A stretch of 64,000 nucleotides of DNA from Caldicellulosiruptor acetigenus (GCF_026914305.1 NZ_CP113866.1:1243501-1307500); one strand, 5' to 3'; positions 48,672 through 57,024 are shown, numbered from the stretch's first letter. The notes: generated by a model not told the origin, from the sequence alone. Numbers and translations: made by a program.

Positions 48672-49127
48672 ATGAATACATACAAATTTGCAAGGGCTTT
48701 TAGGGGTTTTAAACCAAGTTCTGTGATAGAGTATTTAAACAATTTGGAGATGACCTATGAAAAAGAAATAAAAGAGAAACAGGAAAAGATTGAAGAGCTC
48801 CAGAAAGAAAATGAGGAGTTAAAGAATACTTTGAAAAAGCTTGAGGAAGAGCTTTCAAAGTTGAACGAGCAGAAAATAAAAATTGCTGAACTTCTCATAA
48901 TTGCTCAGGAAAAGGCAGAGAGTATCGTATCAAAAGCAATTGAAGAGGGAGAAAACAAAAAGAGAGCTCTTCTTGCTGAAATTGAGGAGCATGAAAAGCT
49001 TCTGCAAAATTTAAAAGACGAAATAAAGCGAATAAAAGGAGAACTTCAATCCTTCATTTCTAAATTTGATGAGAAAGCTATAGGTAGCTCTCAACCTGAA
49101 CTTCAAGAAGAGAGTAGCATTATGTAA
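48672..49127 (+). CDS. DivIVA-like coiled-coil protein
   Basis: 151-aa protein. Residues 4-30 resemble the DivIVA/GpsB membrane-binding head (FARAFRGFKPSSVIEYLNNL, compare F-R-G-Y-x-x-x-x-V-D-x-F-L), followed by about 90 residues of Lys/Glu-rich heptad coiled coil and an acidic tail. A role in cell-pole or division placement is possible but not shown. GGAGGG precedes the ATG. Its last codons form part of a terminator hairpin. Confidence 0.65.
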   Translation: MNTYKFARAFRGFKPSSVIEYLNNLEMTYEKEIKEKQEKIEELQKENEELKNTLKKLEEELSKLNEQKIKIAELLIIAQEKAESIVSKAIEEGENKKRALLAEIEEHEKLLQNLKDEIKRIKGELQSFISKFDEKAIGSSQPELQEESSIM

Positions 49128-49150
49128 AAAATATGCTACTCTAATTTTTT
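49113..49150 (+). terminator. Intrinsic terminator after the DivIVA-like gene
   Basis: An 8-bp stem (49113-49120 with 49133-49140) enclosing the stop codon, then a T run at 49145-49150. Confidence 0.7.
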
Positions 49151-49178
49151 CATATTATTACTGTCATTTTCATAAATT
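49150..49178 (+). promoter_or_regulatory. Candidate sigma-E-type sporulation promoter
   Basis: TCATATT (49150-49156), 14-base spacer, CATAAATT (49171-49178). This resembles the mother-cell sigma-E consensus (ATATT and CATACA-T), and lies 30 bases before a PdaB-like gene. Confidence 0.4.
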
Positions 49179-49208
49179 TACCTTAGAACAAACTTTGTAG
49201 AATGAATA

Positions 49209-49976
49209 ATGATAAAAGTTTTTAACATTTCCAAGATTATAAGGCTGGTCTTATTCGCAATTCTTATTTTGCTCATAATAAACACTATTTTTATCTATTC
49301 AAGGCTAACTGTAGAGGTTGTAAATCAAAAAAAGCTTCTACCAATCTACTGTGTTGACAGGGATGACAAGAAAATAGCTTTAACATTCGATGCTGCATGG
49401 GGAAACGACGATACAAAAGAACTGCTTAGTATACTCAAAAGATTCAATGCAAAAGCAACTTTTTTCCTTGTAGGCTTTTGGGTAGAAAAATATCCCGAAG
49501 ATGTAAAAAATATCTTCAGTCAAGGGCATGAAATAGGAAGCCATTCTGACAAGCATCTTCACATGTCAAGATTATCTGAAGCTGAGATAATTAGAGATAT
49601 TAAAAGCTGTGAAGAAAAAATTATGAGGATTATTCACAAAAGACCAGTGGTTTTTAGGCCCCCGTATGGTGATTACAATAATACTTTAATAAGAACTCTT
49701 TCTTCCTTGGGATATTATGTTATTCAGTGGGATGTTGATTCACTTGATTGGAAAGATTTATCTGCCCAAGAGATTGCACAGAGAGTATTGAAGAGAGTAA
49801 AAAGCGGCTCTATTGTATTGTTTCATAATAATGCCAAAAATACTAAGTATGCTCTGCCAATTATACTCAGTAGTCTTTCCAAGCAGGGATATCAATTTGT
49901 AACAGTATCAGAGCTAATATACAAAGATGGTTATTATATTGACCATCAAGGTGTTCAGAGGAAAATAGTAAGGTGA
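49209..49976 (+). CDS. Polysaccharide deacetylase, PdaB-like
   Basis: NodB-family carbohydrate esterase, 255 aa, with one N-terminal membrane anchor or signal (residues about 10-30). Catalytic motifs: TFDAAWGND (motif 1, with the A-x-W-G form seen in PdaB), HSDKH metal site in GHEIGSHSDKHLHMS, and RPPYGDYN. PdaB of Bacillus is needed for spore cortex stability. I see no clear ribosome site before the ATG. A sigma-E-like promoter lies upstream, which supports a sporulation role. Confidence 0.85.
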   Translation: MIKVFNISKIIRLVLFAILILLIINTIFIYSRLTVEVVNQKKLLPIYCVDRDDKKIALTFDAAWGNDDTKELLSILKRFNAKATFFLVGFWVEKYPEDVKNIFSQGHEIGSHSDKHLHMSRLSEAEIIRDIKSCEEKIMRIIHKRPVVFRPPYGDYNNTLIRTLSSLGYYVIQWDVDSLDWKDLSAQEIAQRVLKRVKSGSIVLFHNNAKNTKYALPIILSSLSKQGYQFVTVSELIYKDGYYIDHQGVQRKIVR

Positions 49977-50043
49977 CTTAATAATTGAAAGAAGAATGGT
50001 CACACTAATATATGCGGTAAAAAACAGCGGGGAGAAAAATAAA

Positions 50044-50637
50044 ATGGTAAAAATAGGCGTATTGTATAAAAACCCATCGTACAAAGAGATGTTTAAAAGC
50101 GACTTTGTTGATTTTGTAAAAAAAAAGGGTAAAAAAATATTAGAGATAGATTTAGCGAATGAAAAAAATAATGATAAAAAAATTACAGGTTTGCTTACAG
50201 ATTTTAGTCTTCCCTTCGATTATATCATTTTTTATTTAGATTGTCCACAAAATGTTATTAGATATTGTGAACTGGTTGTTGTACTTCAGAACGAGATTTT
50301 TGGTGAGTGGGAAGGCATTTTTGATAAACACCAGAAAATTTTAATCTTTATGGATAACAGCTTACCTATGGTATTAAAAAATGCTTCTTGTAAGGTTGTT
50401 GACATAGGTTTTTCGTCCCAAAACACCATAAATATAACTCATCTTGATTATGGCAATGACAACAAGGTAAGTCTGAGCTTATTTTTCCAGAGAGCTGTTG
50501 AGACCATTGATGGCAATATTATTGCCGAGAAAGAAATAAAAGAAAAAGAAAATCTACAAAAAGAGGAAGAGGGGATATCTGTCTGTGTGATTTCTGCCAC
50601 TTTAAAAAGTCTGTGTGGTTTGAATTTGAATGTCTAA
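50044..50637 (+). CDS. Protein of unknown function
   Basis: I do not recognise this family. About 197 aa, soluble, no signal peptide. It starts VKIGVLYKNPSYKEMF, which looks like the first beta strand of a Rossmann-like fold, has alternating strand/helix character to about residue 150, and then a Lys/Glu-rich stretch and a short hydrophobic C-terminus with two cysteines. ATG 50044 is preferred because GCGGGGAG lies about 8 bases upstream; ATG 49996 in the same frame is possible. It lies between the deacetylase and the SSB-like gene. Confidence 0.6.
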   Translation: MVKIGVLYKNPSYKEMFKSDFVDFVKKKGKKILEIDLANEKNNDKKITGLLTDFSLPFDYIIFYLDCPQNVIRYCELVVVLQNEIFGEWEGIFDKHQKILIFMDNSLPMVLKNASCKVVDIGFSSQNTINITHLDYGNDNKVSLSLFFQRAVETIDGNIIAEKEIKEKENLQKEEEGISVCVISATLKSLCGLNLNV

Positions 50638-50700
50638 AAATTTACTTTGTTGAATAGTATAAAAATAGGCTAATAAAGTACGAAAGGATGAGTGTGTGCC

Positions 50701-51345
50701 ATGTCTCAAAATCCTTTGGATAACAACAGAGTTTACTTATGTGGAAAGGTTGTTACTCCACTTAATTTTAGTCATGAGAGTTTTGGTGAAAAATTTTTTA
50801 CATTTAAGCTTGAAGTTCCCCGACTTTCTCAGCAAAAGGATATTTTAATTGTAACAGTTTCTGATAGACTTTTAATCAATGTAAATCTTGAAGAGGGAAG
50901 CTTGGCAGAAGTATTAGGACAGTTCAGGTCATACAATAATCCTTCAAATGTAGGTAACAGACTTATCTTAACAGTATTTGCAAGGGACATTAAAAATGTT
51001 GAGAGCATTGACCCTTCGAAGAATATCAATGAGATATTCTTAAATGGATATGTGTGCAAAAAACCTCAGTACCGTACCACGCCTTTAGGAAGAGAAATAA
51101 CAGACATTTTGCTTGCTGTAAATAGACTTTATGGAAAGTCAGATTATATTCCCTGTATTGCTTGGGGGAGAAATGCACGTTTTGCCAGCACATTCCAAAT
51201 AGGTGATAACATAAAAATATGGGGAAGAGTGCAAAGTAGAGATTATCAAAAGAAATTGGAAGATGGTAGAGTAGAGATAAGAACTGCTTACGAGGTCTCT
51301 ATATTTAAGCTTGAAAGAGTAGAAAAGAGTGAGAATGTAAGCTAA
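50701..51345 (+). CDS. Single-stranded DNA-binding-like protein with two OB folds
   Basis: About 214 aa. The second half (residues about 105-210) reads like an SSB OB fold: INEIFLNGYVCKKPQYRTTP, LGREITDILLAVNR, YIPCIAWGRNARFA, IKIWGRVQSRDY. The first half (about 10-100) is a weaker copy (VYLCGKVVTP, FFTFKLEVPR). No acidic SSB tail at the C-terminus, so it is probably not the main replicative SSB. GTG 50692 in the same frame is an alternative start. Confidence 0.7.
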   Translation: MSQNPLDNNRVYLCGKVVTPLNFSHESFGEKFFTFKLEVPRLSQQKDILIVTVSDRLLINVNLEEGSLAEVLGQFRSYNNPSNVGNRLILTVFARDIKNVESIDPSKNINEIFLNGYVCKKPQYRTTPLGREITDILLAVNRLYGKSDYIPCIAWGRNARFASTFQIGDNIKIWGRVQSRDYQKKLEDGRVEIRTAYEVSIFKLERVEKSENVS

Positions 51346-51420
51346 AGATGTGATATAGATATTATCTTTAAAATATGATAAAATCATAAAAAGTGACAAA
51401 AGAAAAAAGAGGTGTAGTTG

Positions 51421-51957
51421 TTGAATCTTCCAAATATTCTCACAATTTTAAGATTTATATTGGTACCAGTATTTGCTGCAATATTTCTTTCTCATCTGAA
51501 GTACAATTATCTGATAGCGCTAAGTATATTTTTATTATCAGGACTCACTGATGTTTTGGATGGTTTTATTGCACGAAGATACAATATGGTTACACAATTT
51601 GGAAAGCTATTTGACCCGCTTGCAGACAAGTTGATGATACTTACTGTCTTGTGGTGCCTTGTTTTAAAGGAATATATACCTTCATGGGTTTTTTATATTG
51701 TCCTTGCAAAAGAGATTTTTATGATAGTAGGTTCAGCTCTCTTATATGGGAAGATAAAAATAGTGGTTTCTGCTAATATCTATGGCAAGCTTTCTACTTT
51801 TTTGTTTTACATAGCCATTGTCTCGTTAATCTTGAGATGGCAGATATCCTTTCTTACACTCATATTGGCTCTAATTTTTGCTATTTTTGCACTTGTGATG
51901 TATGTATCAAAATATGTAAATGAATATAAAAGACTCAAAAGCACCTCCCGTGAATAA
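51421..51957 (+). CDS. pgsA: CDP-diacylglycerol-glycerol-3-phosphate 3-phosphatidyltransferase
   Basis: Makes phosphatidylglycerol phosphate in the membrane. About 178 aa with about five helices. Starts LPNILTILRFILVPVFA and carries the CDP-alcohol phosphotransferase motif D-G-x2-A-R-x8-G-x3-D-x3-D (DGFIARRYNMVTQFGKLFDP-LADK). TTG 51421 is preferred because AGAGGTG lies seven bases upstream. Its final codons pair with the ribosome site of the next gene. Confidence 0.93.
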   Translation: MNLPNILTILRFILVPVFAAIFLSHLKYNYLIALSIFLLSGLTDVLDGFIARRYNMVTQFGKLFDPLADKLMILTVLWCLVLKEYIPSWVFYIVLAKEIFMIVGSALLYGKIKIVVSANIYGKLSTFLFYIAIVSLILRWQISFLTLILALIFAIFALVMYVSKYVNEYKRLKSTSRE

Positions 51958-51999
51958 CTGCATTATAAGTTGGTTAACCTACAAATAGGAGGTGCTTTT
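51937..51999 (+). promoter_or_regulatory. Hairpin covering the ribosome-binding site of the next gene
   Basis: A 12-bp perfect stem, 51937-51948 with 51988-51999, around a 39-nt loop. The right arm contains the AGGAGG of the gene starting at 52003. It could be a terminator (ends TTTT-G-TT) or a translational switch. Confidence 0.6.
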
Positions 52000-52002
52000 G
52001 TT

Positions 52003-52362
52003 ATGAGTGAAAAAACTGAAAAAAGGTATGCAAGCTGGCTTGGTATAATTGTGAGATTTGTTGTTGCTTCTTTTATGATGCTTTTGATGCAGCTCATCTA
52101 CCCTAACTTTGTATTCAGCAATTGGATGATAGGAATAGCTTTAATTGTAGCAATATCTGTGATAACATATATAATTGAGAGAATAACAACACTTTATAGA
52201 ACCCCTATAGGAAGAGGAATAATTGCTTTTTTGGTAACTTTTGCTATTTTGTATTTTGGTAATATGTCAGTACCAGGTATTAAAGTACCCATTATAGCTA
52301 ACTTGATTACCTCTTTTGTTGTAGGGATGTTTGATATATTTTTGCCAGATAGAGTATTTTAA
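52003..52362 (+). CDS. Small integral membrane protein, four helices
   Basis: About 119 aa with four hydrophobic segments (near residues 13-32, 41-60, 73-90 and 97-112) and short charged loops; it ends MFDIFLPDRVF. I do not recognise the family with confidence; Bacillus YndM-type or holin-like proteins are possible. ATG 52003 follows AGGAGG by about 10 bases. It is between pgsA and the AIR-synthase-like gene. Confidence 0.65.
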   Translation: MSEKTEKRYASWLGIIVRFVVASFMMLLMQLIYPNFVFSNWMIGIALIVAISVITYIIERITTLYRTPIGRGIIAFLVTFAILYFGNMSVPGIKVPIIANLITSFVVGMFDIFLPDRVF

Positions 52363-52389
52363 ATTGAAGAGGCAAAGGGGGTCTTCTTT

Positions 52390-53367
52390 TTGGATATAGG
52401 GAAGGTACCCGTAGAGATACTGCAGAAGCATGTCTTTAGCAACTTAAGGACCAATAAAAATATCTTATTGCTTCCTAATATTGGAGAAGATTGTGCTGCT
52501 GTGGATATCGAAGGAGAAATAGCTGTTCTTACCACCGACCCAATTACAGCAGGCGACAGTATGAGTGGTTTTTTGTCGGTGGTTGTTGCCTGTAACGATT
52601 TGGCGGCAGCTGGAGCACAGCCACTTGGGGTACTTACTACTGTGCTTCTTCCTCCCGGAAGTGATGAGGATGAATTTGCAAATATATTGAGTCAAATAAG
52701 ATATGCTTGCGATAAATTAAATGTGATTCTTTTGGGCGGACATAGCGAAGTGACAACTGCAGTTACAAGACCATTGATTGTTTCAACTGGTTTTGGAAAG
52801 GTAAAAAAAGAGCTTCTTATCTCTACAGGGGGAGCAAAACCGGGTGATAAAATTGTTATCACAAAAACAATAGGTTTAGAAGGTACTTTTATTTTATATA
52901 ACAAATATAAAGAAAAACTGAAAGATATATTAAATAGCCACGAAGAAAAAGAAATAGAAAGCTTTGTAGAAAAATTAAGTGTTGTAAAGGAAGGGATGAT
53001 AGCAAGAGAATATGCCTCCAGTATGCATGATATTACAGAAGGCGGACTTTTTGGAGCTATATATGAGGTGTGCAGAGCATCAAGTAAAGGTGCAGTAATA
53101 TATGAAAATATGATAAATCTCAGTAGTGCAGTTCAGAAAGTGTGCGCTTTTTTTAATTTAAATCCATATAAGCTTATCTCAAGTGGAAGTATGTTAATTA
53201 CAACAAGTAAGGCAGATGAACTTGTAACAAAGCTTTTAGAAAGTGACATTGAATGCTGCATAGTTGGAGAAATTGTGGAAAAACCAAGTATAGAATTTGT
53301 TTCTAAAAGCGGAGAAAAAACTTATATAAATGATTTACCAATAGATGAAATATATAAAGTCGTGTAG
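52390..53367 (+). CDS. AIR synthase-related (HypE/PurM-like) protein
   Basis: ATP-binding protein of the PurM/HypE/ThiL/SelD superfamily, 325 aa. N-terminal domain with IGEDCAAVDIEGEIAVLTTDPI and V-V-A-C-N-D-L-A-A-A-G-A-Q-P-L-G; the GGHSEVT loop; C-terminal domain with HDITEGGLFGAIYEV. HypE ends in a cysteine that carries the carbamoyl group; here the C-terminus is DEIYKVV, so it is not HypE. The substrate is unknown. TTG start after AAAGGGGG. Confidence 0.8.
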   Translation: MDIGKVPVEILQKHVFSNLRTNKNILLLPNIGEDCAAVDIEGEIAVLTTDPITAGDSMSGFLSVVVACNDLAAAGAQPLGVLTTVLLPPGSDEDEFANILSQIRYACDKLNVILLGGHSEVTTAVTRPLIVSTGFGKVKKELLISTGGAKPGDKIVITKTIGLEGTFILYNKYKEKLKDILNSHEEKEIESFVEKLSVVKEGMIAREYASSMHDITEGGLFGAIYEVCRASSKGAVIYENMINLSSAVQKVCAFFNLNPYKLISSGSMLITTSKADELVTKLLESDIECCIVGEIVEKPSIEFVSKSGEKTYINDLPIDEIYKVV

Positions 53368-53385
53368 AGGAGAGGTAGGGATAGG

Positions 53386-54057
53386 ATGAAAATCCTTGTC
53401 ATTGATGATGATGTAAAGATATGTGAGGTAATAAAGCTCTACTTAGAAAAAGAAGGGTTTGAAGTGGTGGTTACTCACAATGGTATGGATGGAATTGCTA
53501 TGTTCAAAAATGAAATGCCCGACCTTGTAATACTGGACATTATGCTGCCCAAAAAGGATGGATATGAAGTCTGTAGAGAACTCAGAAAGATTAGTAACAT
53601 TCCAATTATAATGCTCACTGCAAAGGGCGAGACATTTGATAAGGTACTTGGATTGGAGTTGGGAGCAGATGACTACATTGTAAAACCGTTTGATCCAAAA
53701 GAACTAATTGCACGAATAAAAGCGGTGCTGCGAAGAACACAGGGTGAAGTCAATGATGAAAAGGTTGTTGTATATCCAAATCTGACAGTAAATCTCACTA
53801 CATATGAGGTGAAACTTGAAGATAAAGTAATAGATATGCCGCCGAAAGAGATAGAGCTTTTGTATTTCTTAGCATCACATCCCAACAAAGTGTTCACAAG
53901 AGAGCAGCTTCTTGACCATATATGGGGTTACAACTTTGTTGGAGACACTCGAACAGTTGATGTACACATCAAGAGAATAAGAGAAAAGATTGAAAAGGAC
54001 AAATATCCTTGGAAGATAAAGACTGTATGGGGTGTGGGTTATAAGTTTGAAATTTAG
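53386..54057 (+). CDS. OmpR-family response regulator, WalR-like
   Basis: 223 aa. Receiver with acidic pocket at residues 7-9, phospho-acceptor D51 (LDIMLPKKDGYE) and lysine in IVKPFDPKEL; C-terminal winged helix LLDHIWGYNFVGDTRTVDVHIKRIREKIE. Followed by a kinase and an HtrA protease, an order that recalls the walRK-htrA region. The presence of a WalR-box-like site before the protease supports WalR, but PhoP-type relatives look similar. Confidence 0.85.
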   Translation: MKILVIDDDVKICEVIKLYLEKEGFEVVVTHNGMDGIAMFKNEMPDLVILDIMLPKKDGYEVCRELRKISNIPIIMLTAKGETFDKVLGLELGADDYIVKPFDPKELIARIKAVLRRTQGEVNDEKVVVYPNLTVNLTTYEVKLEDKVIDMPPKEIELLYFLASHPNKVFTREQLLDHIWGYNFVGDTRTVDVHIKRIREKIEKDKYPWKIKTVWGVGYKFEI

Positions 54058-54081
54058 GCTTTGTTGAGGAAGTGAAAAGAA

Positions 54082-55485
54082 TTGAAATCTATATATTTTA
54101 AATTTGTGGTGACATATACAATCATAATTGCAGTTGGATTTTTAATTTTTGGGACAGTGCTCAATAACCTGACAGAAAACTATTTTGTATCTCAAAAACA
54201 GACTCAGCTTGTTCGTGAAGCTGAAAAGATAGCAACTGGACTTGCTCTTTGGTATATAACAGGGTTTTTGGAACAGGATAGACTTAGGTTCGAGATTAGA
54301 TTTTTACGAGATTATCTGAATGCTTCAATCCTATTGATAAACAAAAATGCAAATGTAATATTAAACTCGGATGAACAGGTGTATATAGATGATTTAAATC
54401 TAAGAAAGATAAGAGACAAGGTCTTTGAAGGCGAGATTGCTGTAAAAAAGCTTCTTATAGGGGATATGATAAAAAGAGAATATCTTGTGATAGGGTATCC
54501 AGTAGTGATAAATAACCATGTTGTGTCAGGGCTACTTCTTATCACCTCAACTGATGAAATAAGGCAGACGTTAAAGATGTACAACAGGATAATTTGGCTT
54601 ATTACATTGTTCGAAGTTTTAGTTGTTTTGATAATAACATATGCACTGACTCAAAGGATTATCACTCCCATTAAAAAGCTTGCACAGGCTTCAAGAAAGA
54701 TAGCTGAAGGTGATTTTTCACAAAAAATTCCTATTCCAAACAATAGTGATGACGAGATTAGCGAGCTTATCTCATCTTTTAATTATATGACCGAAAAATT
54801 AGAAAACTTGGAGATGATGCGAAAAAGTTTTATCTCGAATGTGTCACATGAGCTCAGGTCTCCTCTTACCTCTATAAGAGGATTTGTGGAAGGTATATTG
54901 GATAAGACCATTCCAGATGACAAAAGAGATTTTTATCTGACCCTTGTAAAAGAGGAAGTCATAAAGCTTAACAATTTGATTAATCAACTTTTAGAATTGT
55001 CAAGACTTGAGTGGGGGAAAATAAATCTTAATTTAAGCGAATTTAAGATTTATTCTGTGATTGCGGAGGAGCTAATTAAGTTTGAAAAGCGGATAGAAGA
55101 AAAAGAAATAGATGTAACTCTGCAAGTGGACGAAGAACTTGTTGTCAAGGCAGATAGGGATTTGATAAGCAGGGTTGTTCACAATCTTCTTGACAATGCT
55201 ATAAAGTATAACAAGGTTGGCGGGAAGATTTATATATATTCTGAAGTAGTAAATGGTAAAGCTTATATAACAATACAGGATACAGGCGTGGGTATTCCTG
55301 AAAAGTTACAAAAGCTTATCTGGGAAAGGTTTTATAAGGTTGATGAGTCAAGAAGCCTTGAAAATGGGGTTGGGTTAGGGCTTTCAATTGTAAAAGAGAT
55401 TATAAAGCTTCATAAACAGAACATCTGGGTTGAAAGTGAGGAAGGTGTTGGCTCAAAGTTTACATTTACGCTTGATTTAAAATAA
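54082..55485 (+). CDS. Sensor histidine kinase, partner of the WalR-like regulator
   Basis: 467 aa. Membrane helix at about residues 8-27, extracellular sensor to about 165, second helix (WLITLFEVLVVLIITYAL), HAMP domain (RKIAEGDFSQKIPIPNNSDDEI), dimerisation domain with phospho-acceptor histidine near 256 (NVSHELRSPLTS), and ATPase motifs DNAIKYN and GVGLGLSIVKE. It has no PAS domain, unlike Bacillus WalK. The start is TTG after GAGGAAGTG. Confidence 0.87.
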   Translation: MKSIYFKFVVTYTIIIAVGFLIFGTVLNNLTENYFVSQKQTQLVREAEKIATGLALWYITGFLEQDRLRFEIRFLRDYLNASILLINKNANVILNSDEQVYIDDLNLRKIRDKVFEGEIAVKKLLIGDMIKREYLVIGYPVVINNHVVSGLLLITSTDEIRQTLKMYNRIIWLITLFEVLVVLIITYALTQRIITPIKKLAQASRKIAEGDFSQKIPIPNNSDDEISELISSFNYMTEKLENLEMMRKSFISNVSHELRSPLTSIRGFVEGILDKTIPDDKRDFYLTLVKEEVIKLNNLINQLLELSRLEWGKINLNLSEFKIYSVIAEELIKFEKRIEEKEIDVTLQVDEELVVKADRDLISRVVHNLLDNAIKYNKVGGKIYIYSEVVNGKAYITIQDTGVGIPEKLQKLIWERFYKVDESRSLENGVGLGLSIVKEIIKLHKQNIWVESEEGVGSKFTFTLDLK

Positions 55486-55496
55486 TTTTTATTATT

Positions 55497-55513
55497 TGTT
55501 AACAATTCGTTAA
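55497..55513 (+). promoter_or_regulatory. WalR-box-like direct repeat upstream of htrA
   Basis: TGTTAA (55497-55502), five bases, CGTTAA (55508-55513): 11 of 12 positions fit the WalR consensus TGT(A/T)A(A/T/C)-N5-TGT(A/T)A(A/T/C). A TATAAG at 55542-55547 could be the -10. Confidence 0.4.
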
Positions 55514-55576
55514 TAATTTTTTCAAAAACAAGGGGTAGAATTATAAGTGAAAAAACAAAGTGAGAGGTGAACAAAG

Positions 55577-56806
55577 ATGACAGATAAATTTGATTTTGAA
55601 ACTCCAAACTATCAGCCATCTTACAGCCCTATTAACTTTGAAATTCCCAAAACAATAAGAAAGAAAAAATCAGTAAAAGAGTATATAGTTGCAGGGCTTA
55701 TAGGAGGTCTCATAGGCGCATTACTAATCTCAATATTCTTTATGGCATATTTTGGTGTAAACTTTAATAATTTCAAAAATGATATTAACTCTACGTTGAA
55801 TAGTTTCAACTTGAATAATTCCACCACCACAGAACCTATTACAAAAACAGTTGTACTCAATTCTGGTAACAGTTCTTTTGTGACAGATGTGGCACAAAAG
55901 GTTGGTCCAGCTGTTGTGGGAATTAAAAACAAAGGAACAGCTTATAACTGGTGGACAGATGAAGAACAGGAAATTACAATTGGTGAGGGGTCTGGAGTTA
56001 TAATTAGTAAAGATGGTTATGTTGTTACCAATAACCATGTGGTTTCAGGTGCGAAATCTGTTACAGTAATTCTATCTGGCGAAAAGGAAGTGCCGGCTAC
56101 AATTGTTGGGACTGATGCTTTGAGTGACATAGCGCTTTTGAAAATTGACCCGAAATATGTGAAGGCTGTTGCTCCACTTGGAGACTCATCAAAAGTAAAA
56201 GTTGGAGAGTTTGTTGTTGCAATAGGAAATCCTCTTGGGCAAGAGTTTGCTGGAACAGTTACATTTGGTGTTGTGAGTGCGGTCAATAGAAAGCTTGATA
56301 TGGGAAATGGTATTCAGATTCCGCTGATTCAAACTGATGCCGCGATAAACCCAGGTAACAGTGGAGGAGCACTTGTAAATAGCAGTGGTGAAGTTATTGG
56401 TATCAACACAGCAAAGATTTCTCAAACAGGTGTTGAAGGAATGGGCTTTGCTATTCCAATAAACTATGTAAAACCGATTATAAATGATTTGATGAAATAT
56501 AAAAAGGTTTTAAGACCGACCATAGGTATATCTGTTATGGAGTACTATGACAGGTCTGGTAACGTTATGGGGATGTATATTTCAAGGATTTATCCAGGTA
56601 CAGGTGCAGCAAAAGCAGGTTTAAAAGAAGGGGATATAATTTTGCAGATAGATGGGAAGAAAGTTACAACATTTTCAGATATTCAGTCAATACTTTCAAA
56701 TCATAAGATTGGCGATGTAATAACCATAAGAGTGTTGCGAGATGGACAAACAAAGGATTTTAAGGTAACCTTAGGTACTCCTATTGATACAACTACTAAC
56801 GATTAA
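55577..56806 (+). CDS. htrA: HtrA/DegP-like membrane-anchored serine protease
   Basis: Quality-control protease of the S1C family acting outside the membrane. 409 aa. N-terminal cytoplasmic stretch, one membrane helix (about 37-59), Asn/Ser/Thr-rich linker, trypsin-like domain with catalytic H154 (VTNNHVVSG), D184 (LSDIALLKI) and S262 (NPGNSGGAL), and one PDZ domain from about 310 (AGLKEGDIILQIDGKKV). AGAGGTG precedes the ATG. Downstream of a WalRK-like pair and closed by a strong terminator. Confidence 0.95.
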   Translation: MTDKFDFETPNYQPSYSPINFEIPKTIRKKKSVKEYIVAGLIGGLIGALLISIFFMAYFGVNFNNFKNDINSTLNSFNLNNSTTTEPITKTVVLNSGNSSFVTDVAQKVGPAVVGIKNKGTAYNWWTDEEQEITIGEGSGVIISKDGYVVTNNHVVSGAKSVTVILSGEKEVPATIVGTDALSDIALLKIDPKYVKAVAPLGDSSKVKVGEFVVAIGNPLGQEFAGTVTFGVVSAVNRKLDMGNGIQIPLIQTDAAINPGNSGGALVNSSGEVIGINTAKISQTGVEGMGFAIPINYVKPIINDLMKYKKVLRPTIGISVMEYYDRSGNVMGMYISRIYPGTGAAKAGLKEGDIILQIDGKKVTTFSDIQSILSNHKIGDVITIRVLRDGQTKDFKVTLGTPIDTTTND

Positions 56807-56829
56807 AGAATTTAAAAAGATTTAAAAGG

Positions 56830-56870
56830 CAGGTTATACCTTTTAAAGGAAAGGTGTGACCTGTTTTTTT
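56830..56870 (+). terminator. Intrinsic terminator after htrA
   Basis: A 13-bp stem with two G-U pairs (56830-56842 with 56851-56863), 8-nt loop, then seven T residues. Confidence 0.9.
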
Positions 56871-56928
56871 GTATATTATCATTCCGAATATTATTTAAGT
56901 ACATTTTAATTTTGTTCACAATTAATTA

Positions 56929-56956
56929 TTGACATAAAGGCTTTTGCTTTGATAAT
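56929..56956 (+). promoter_or_regulatory. Promoter of the purine permease gene
   Basis: TTGACA (56929-56934), 16-base spacer, GATAAT (56951-56956). Three CGAA-type boxes lie around it (CCGAATATT 56884-56892, AACATTCGG 56975-56983, AATGTTCG 56999-57006), resembling half of a PurR box; a PurR role is tentative. Confidence 0.55.
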
Positions 56957-57024
56957 ATGTACTTGTAGATACCAAACATTCGGATGTTATATTTAAAAAA
57001 TGTTCGAAGAAAGGTGGTATATTT

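Noticed and set aside
56957..57024. Purine riboswitch before the purine permease.
   Set aside because: The conserved loop sequences and three-way junction bases of the aptamer are absent; only a vague GATACC similarity.
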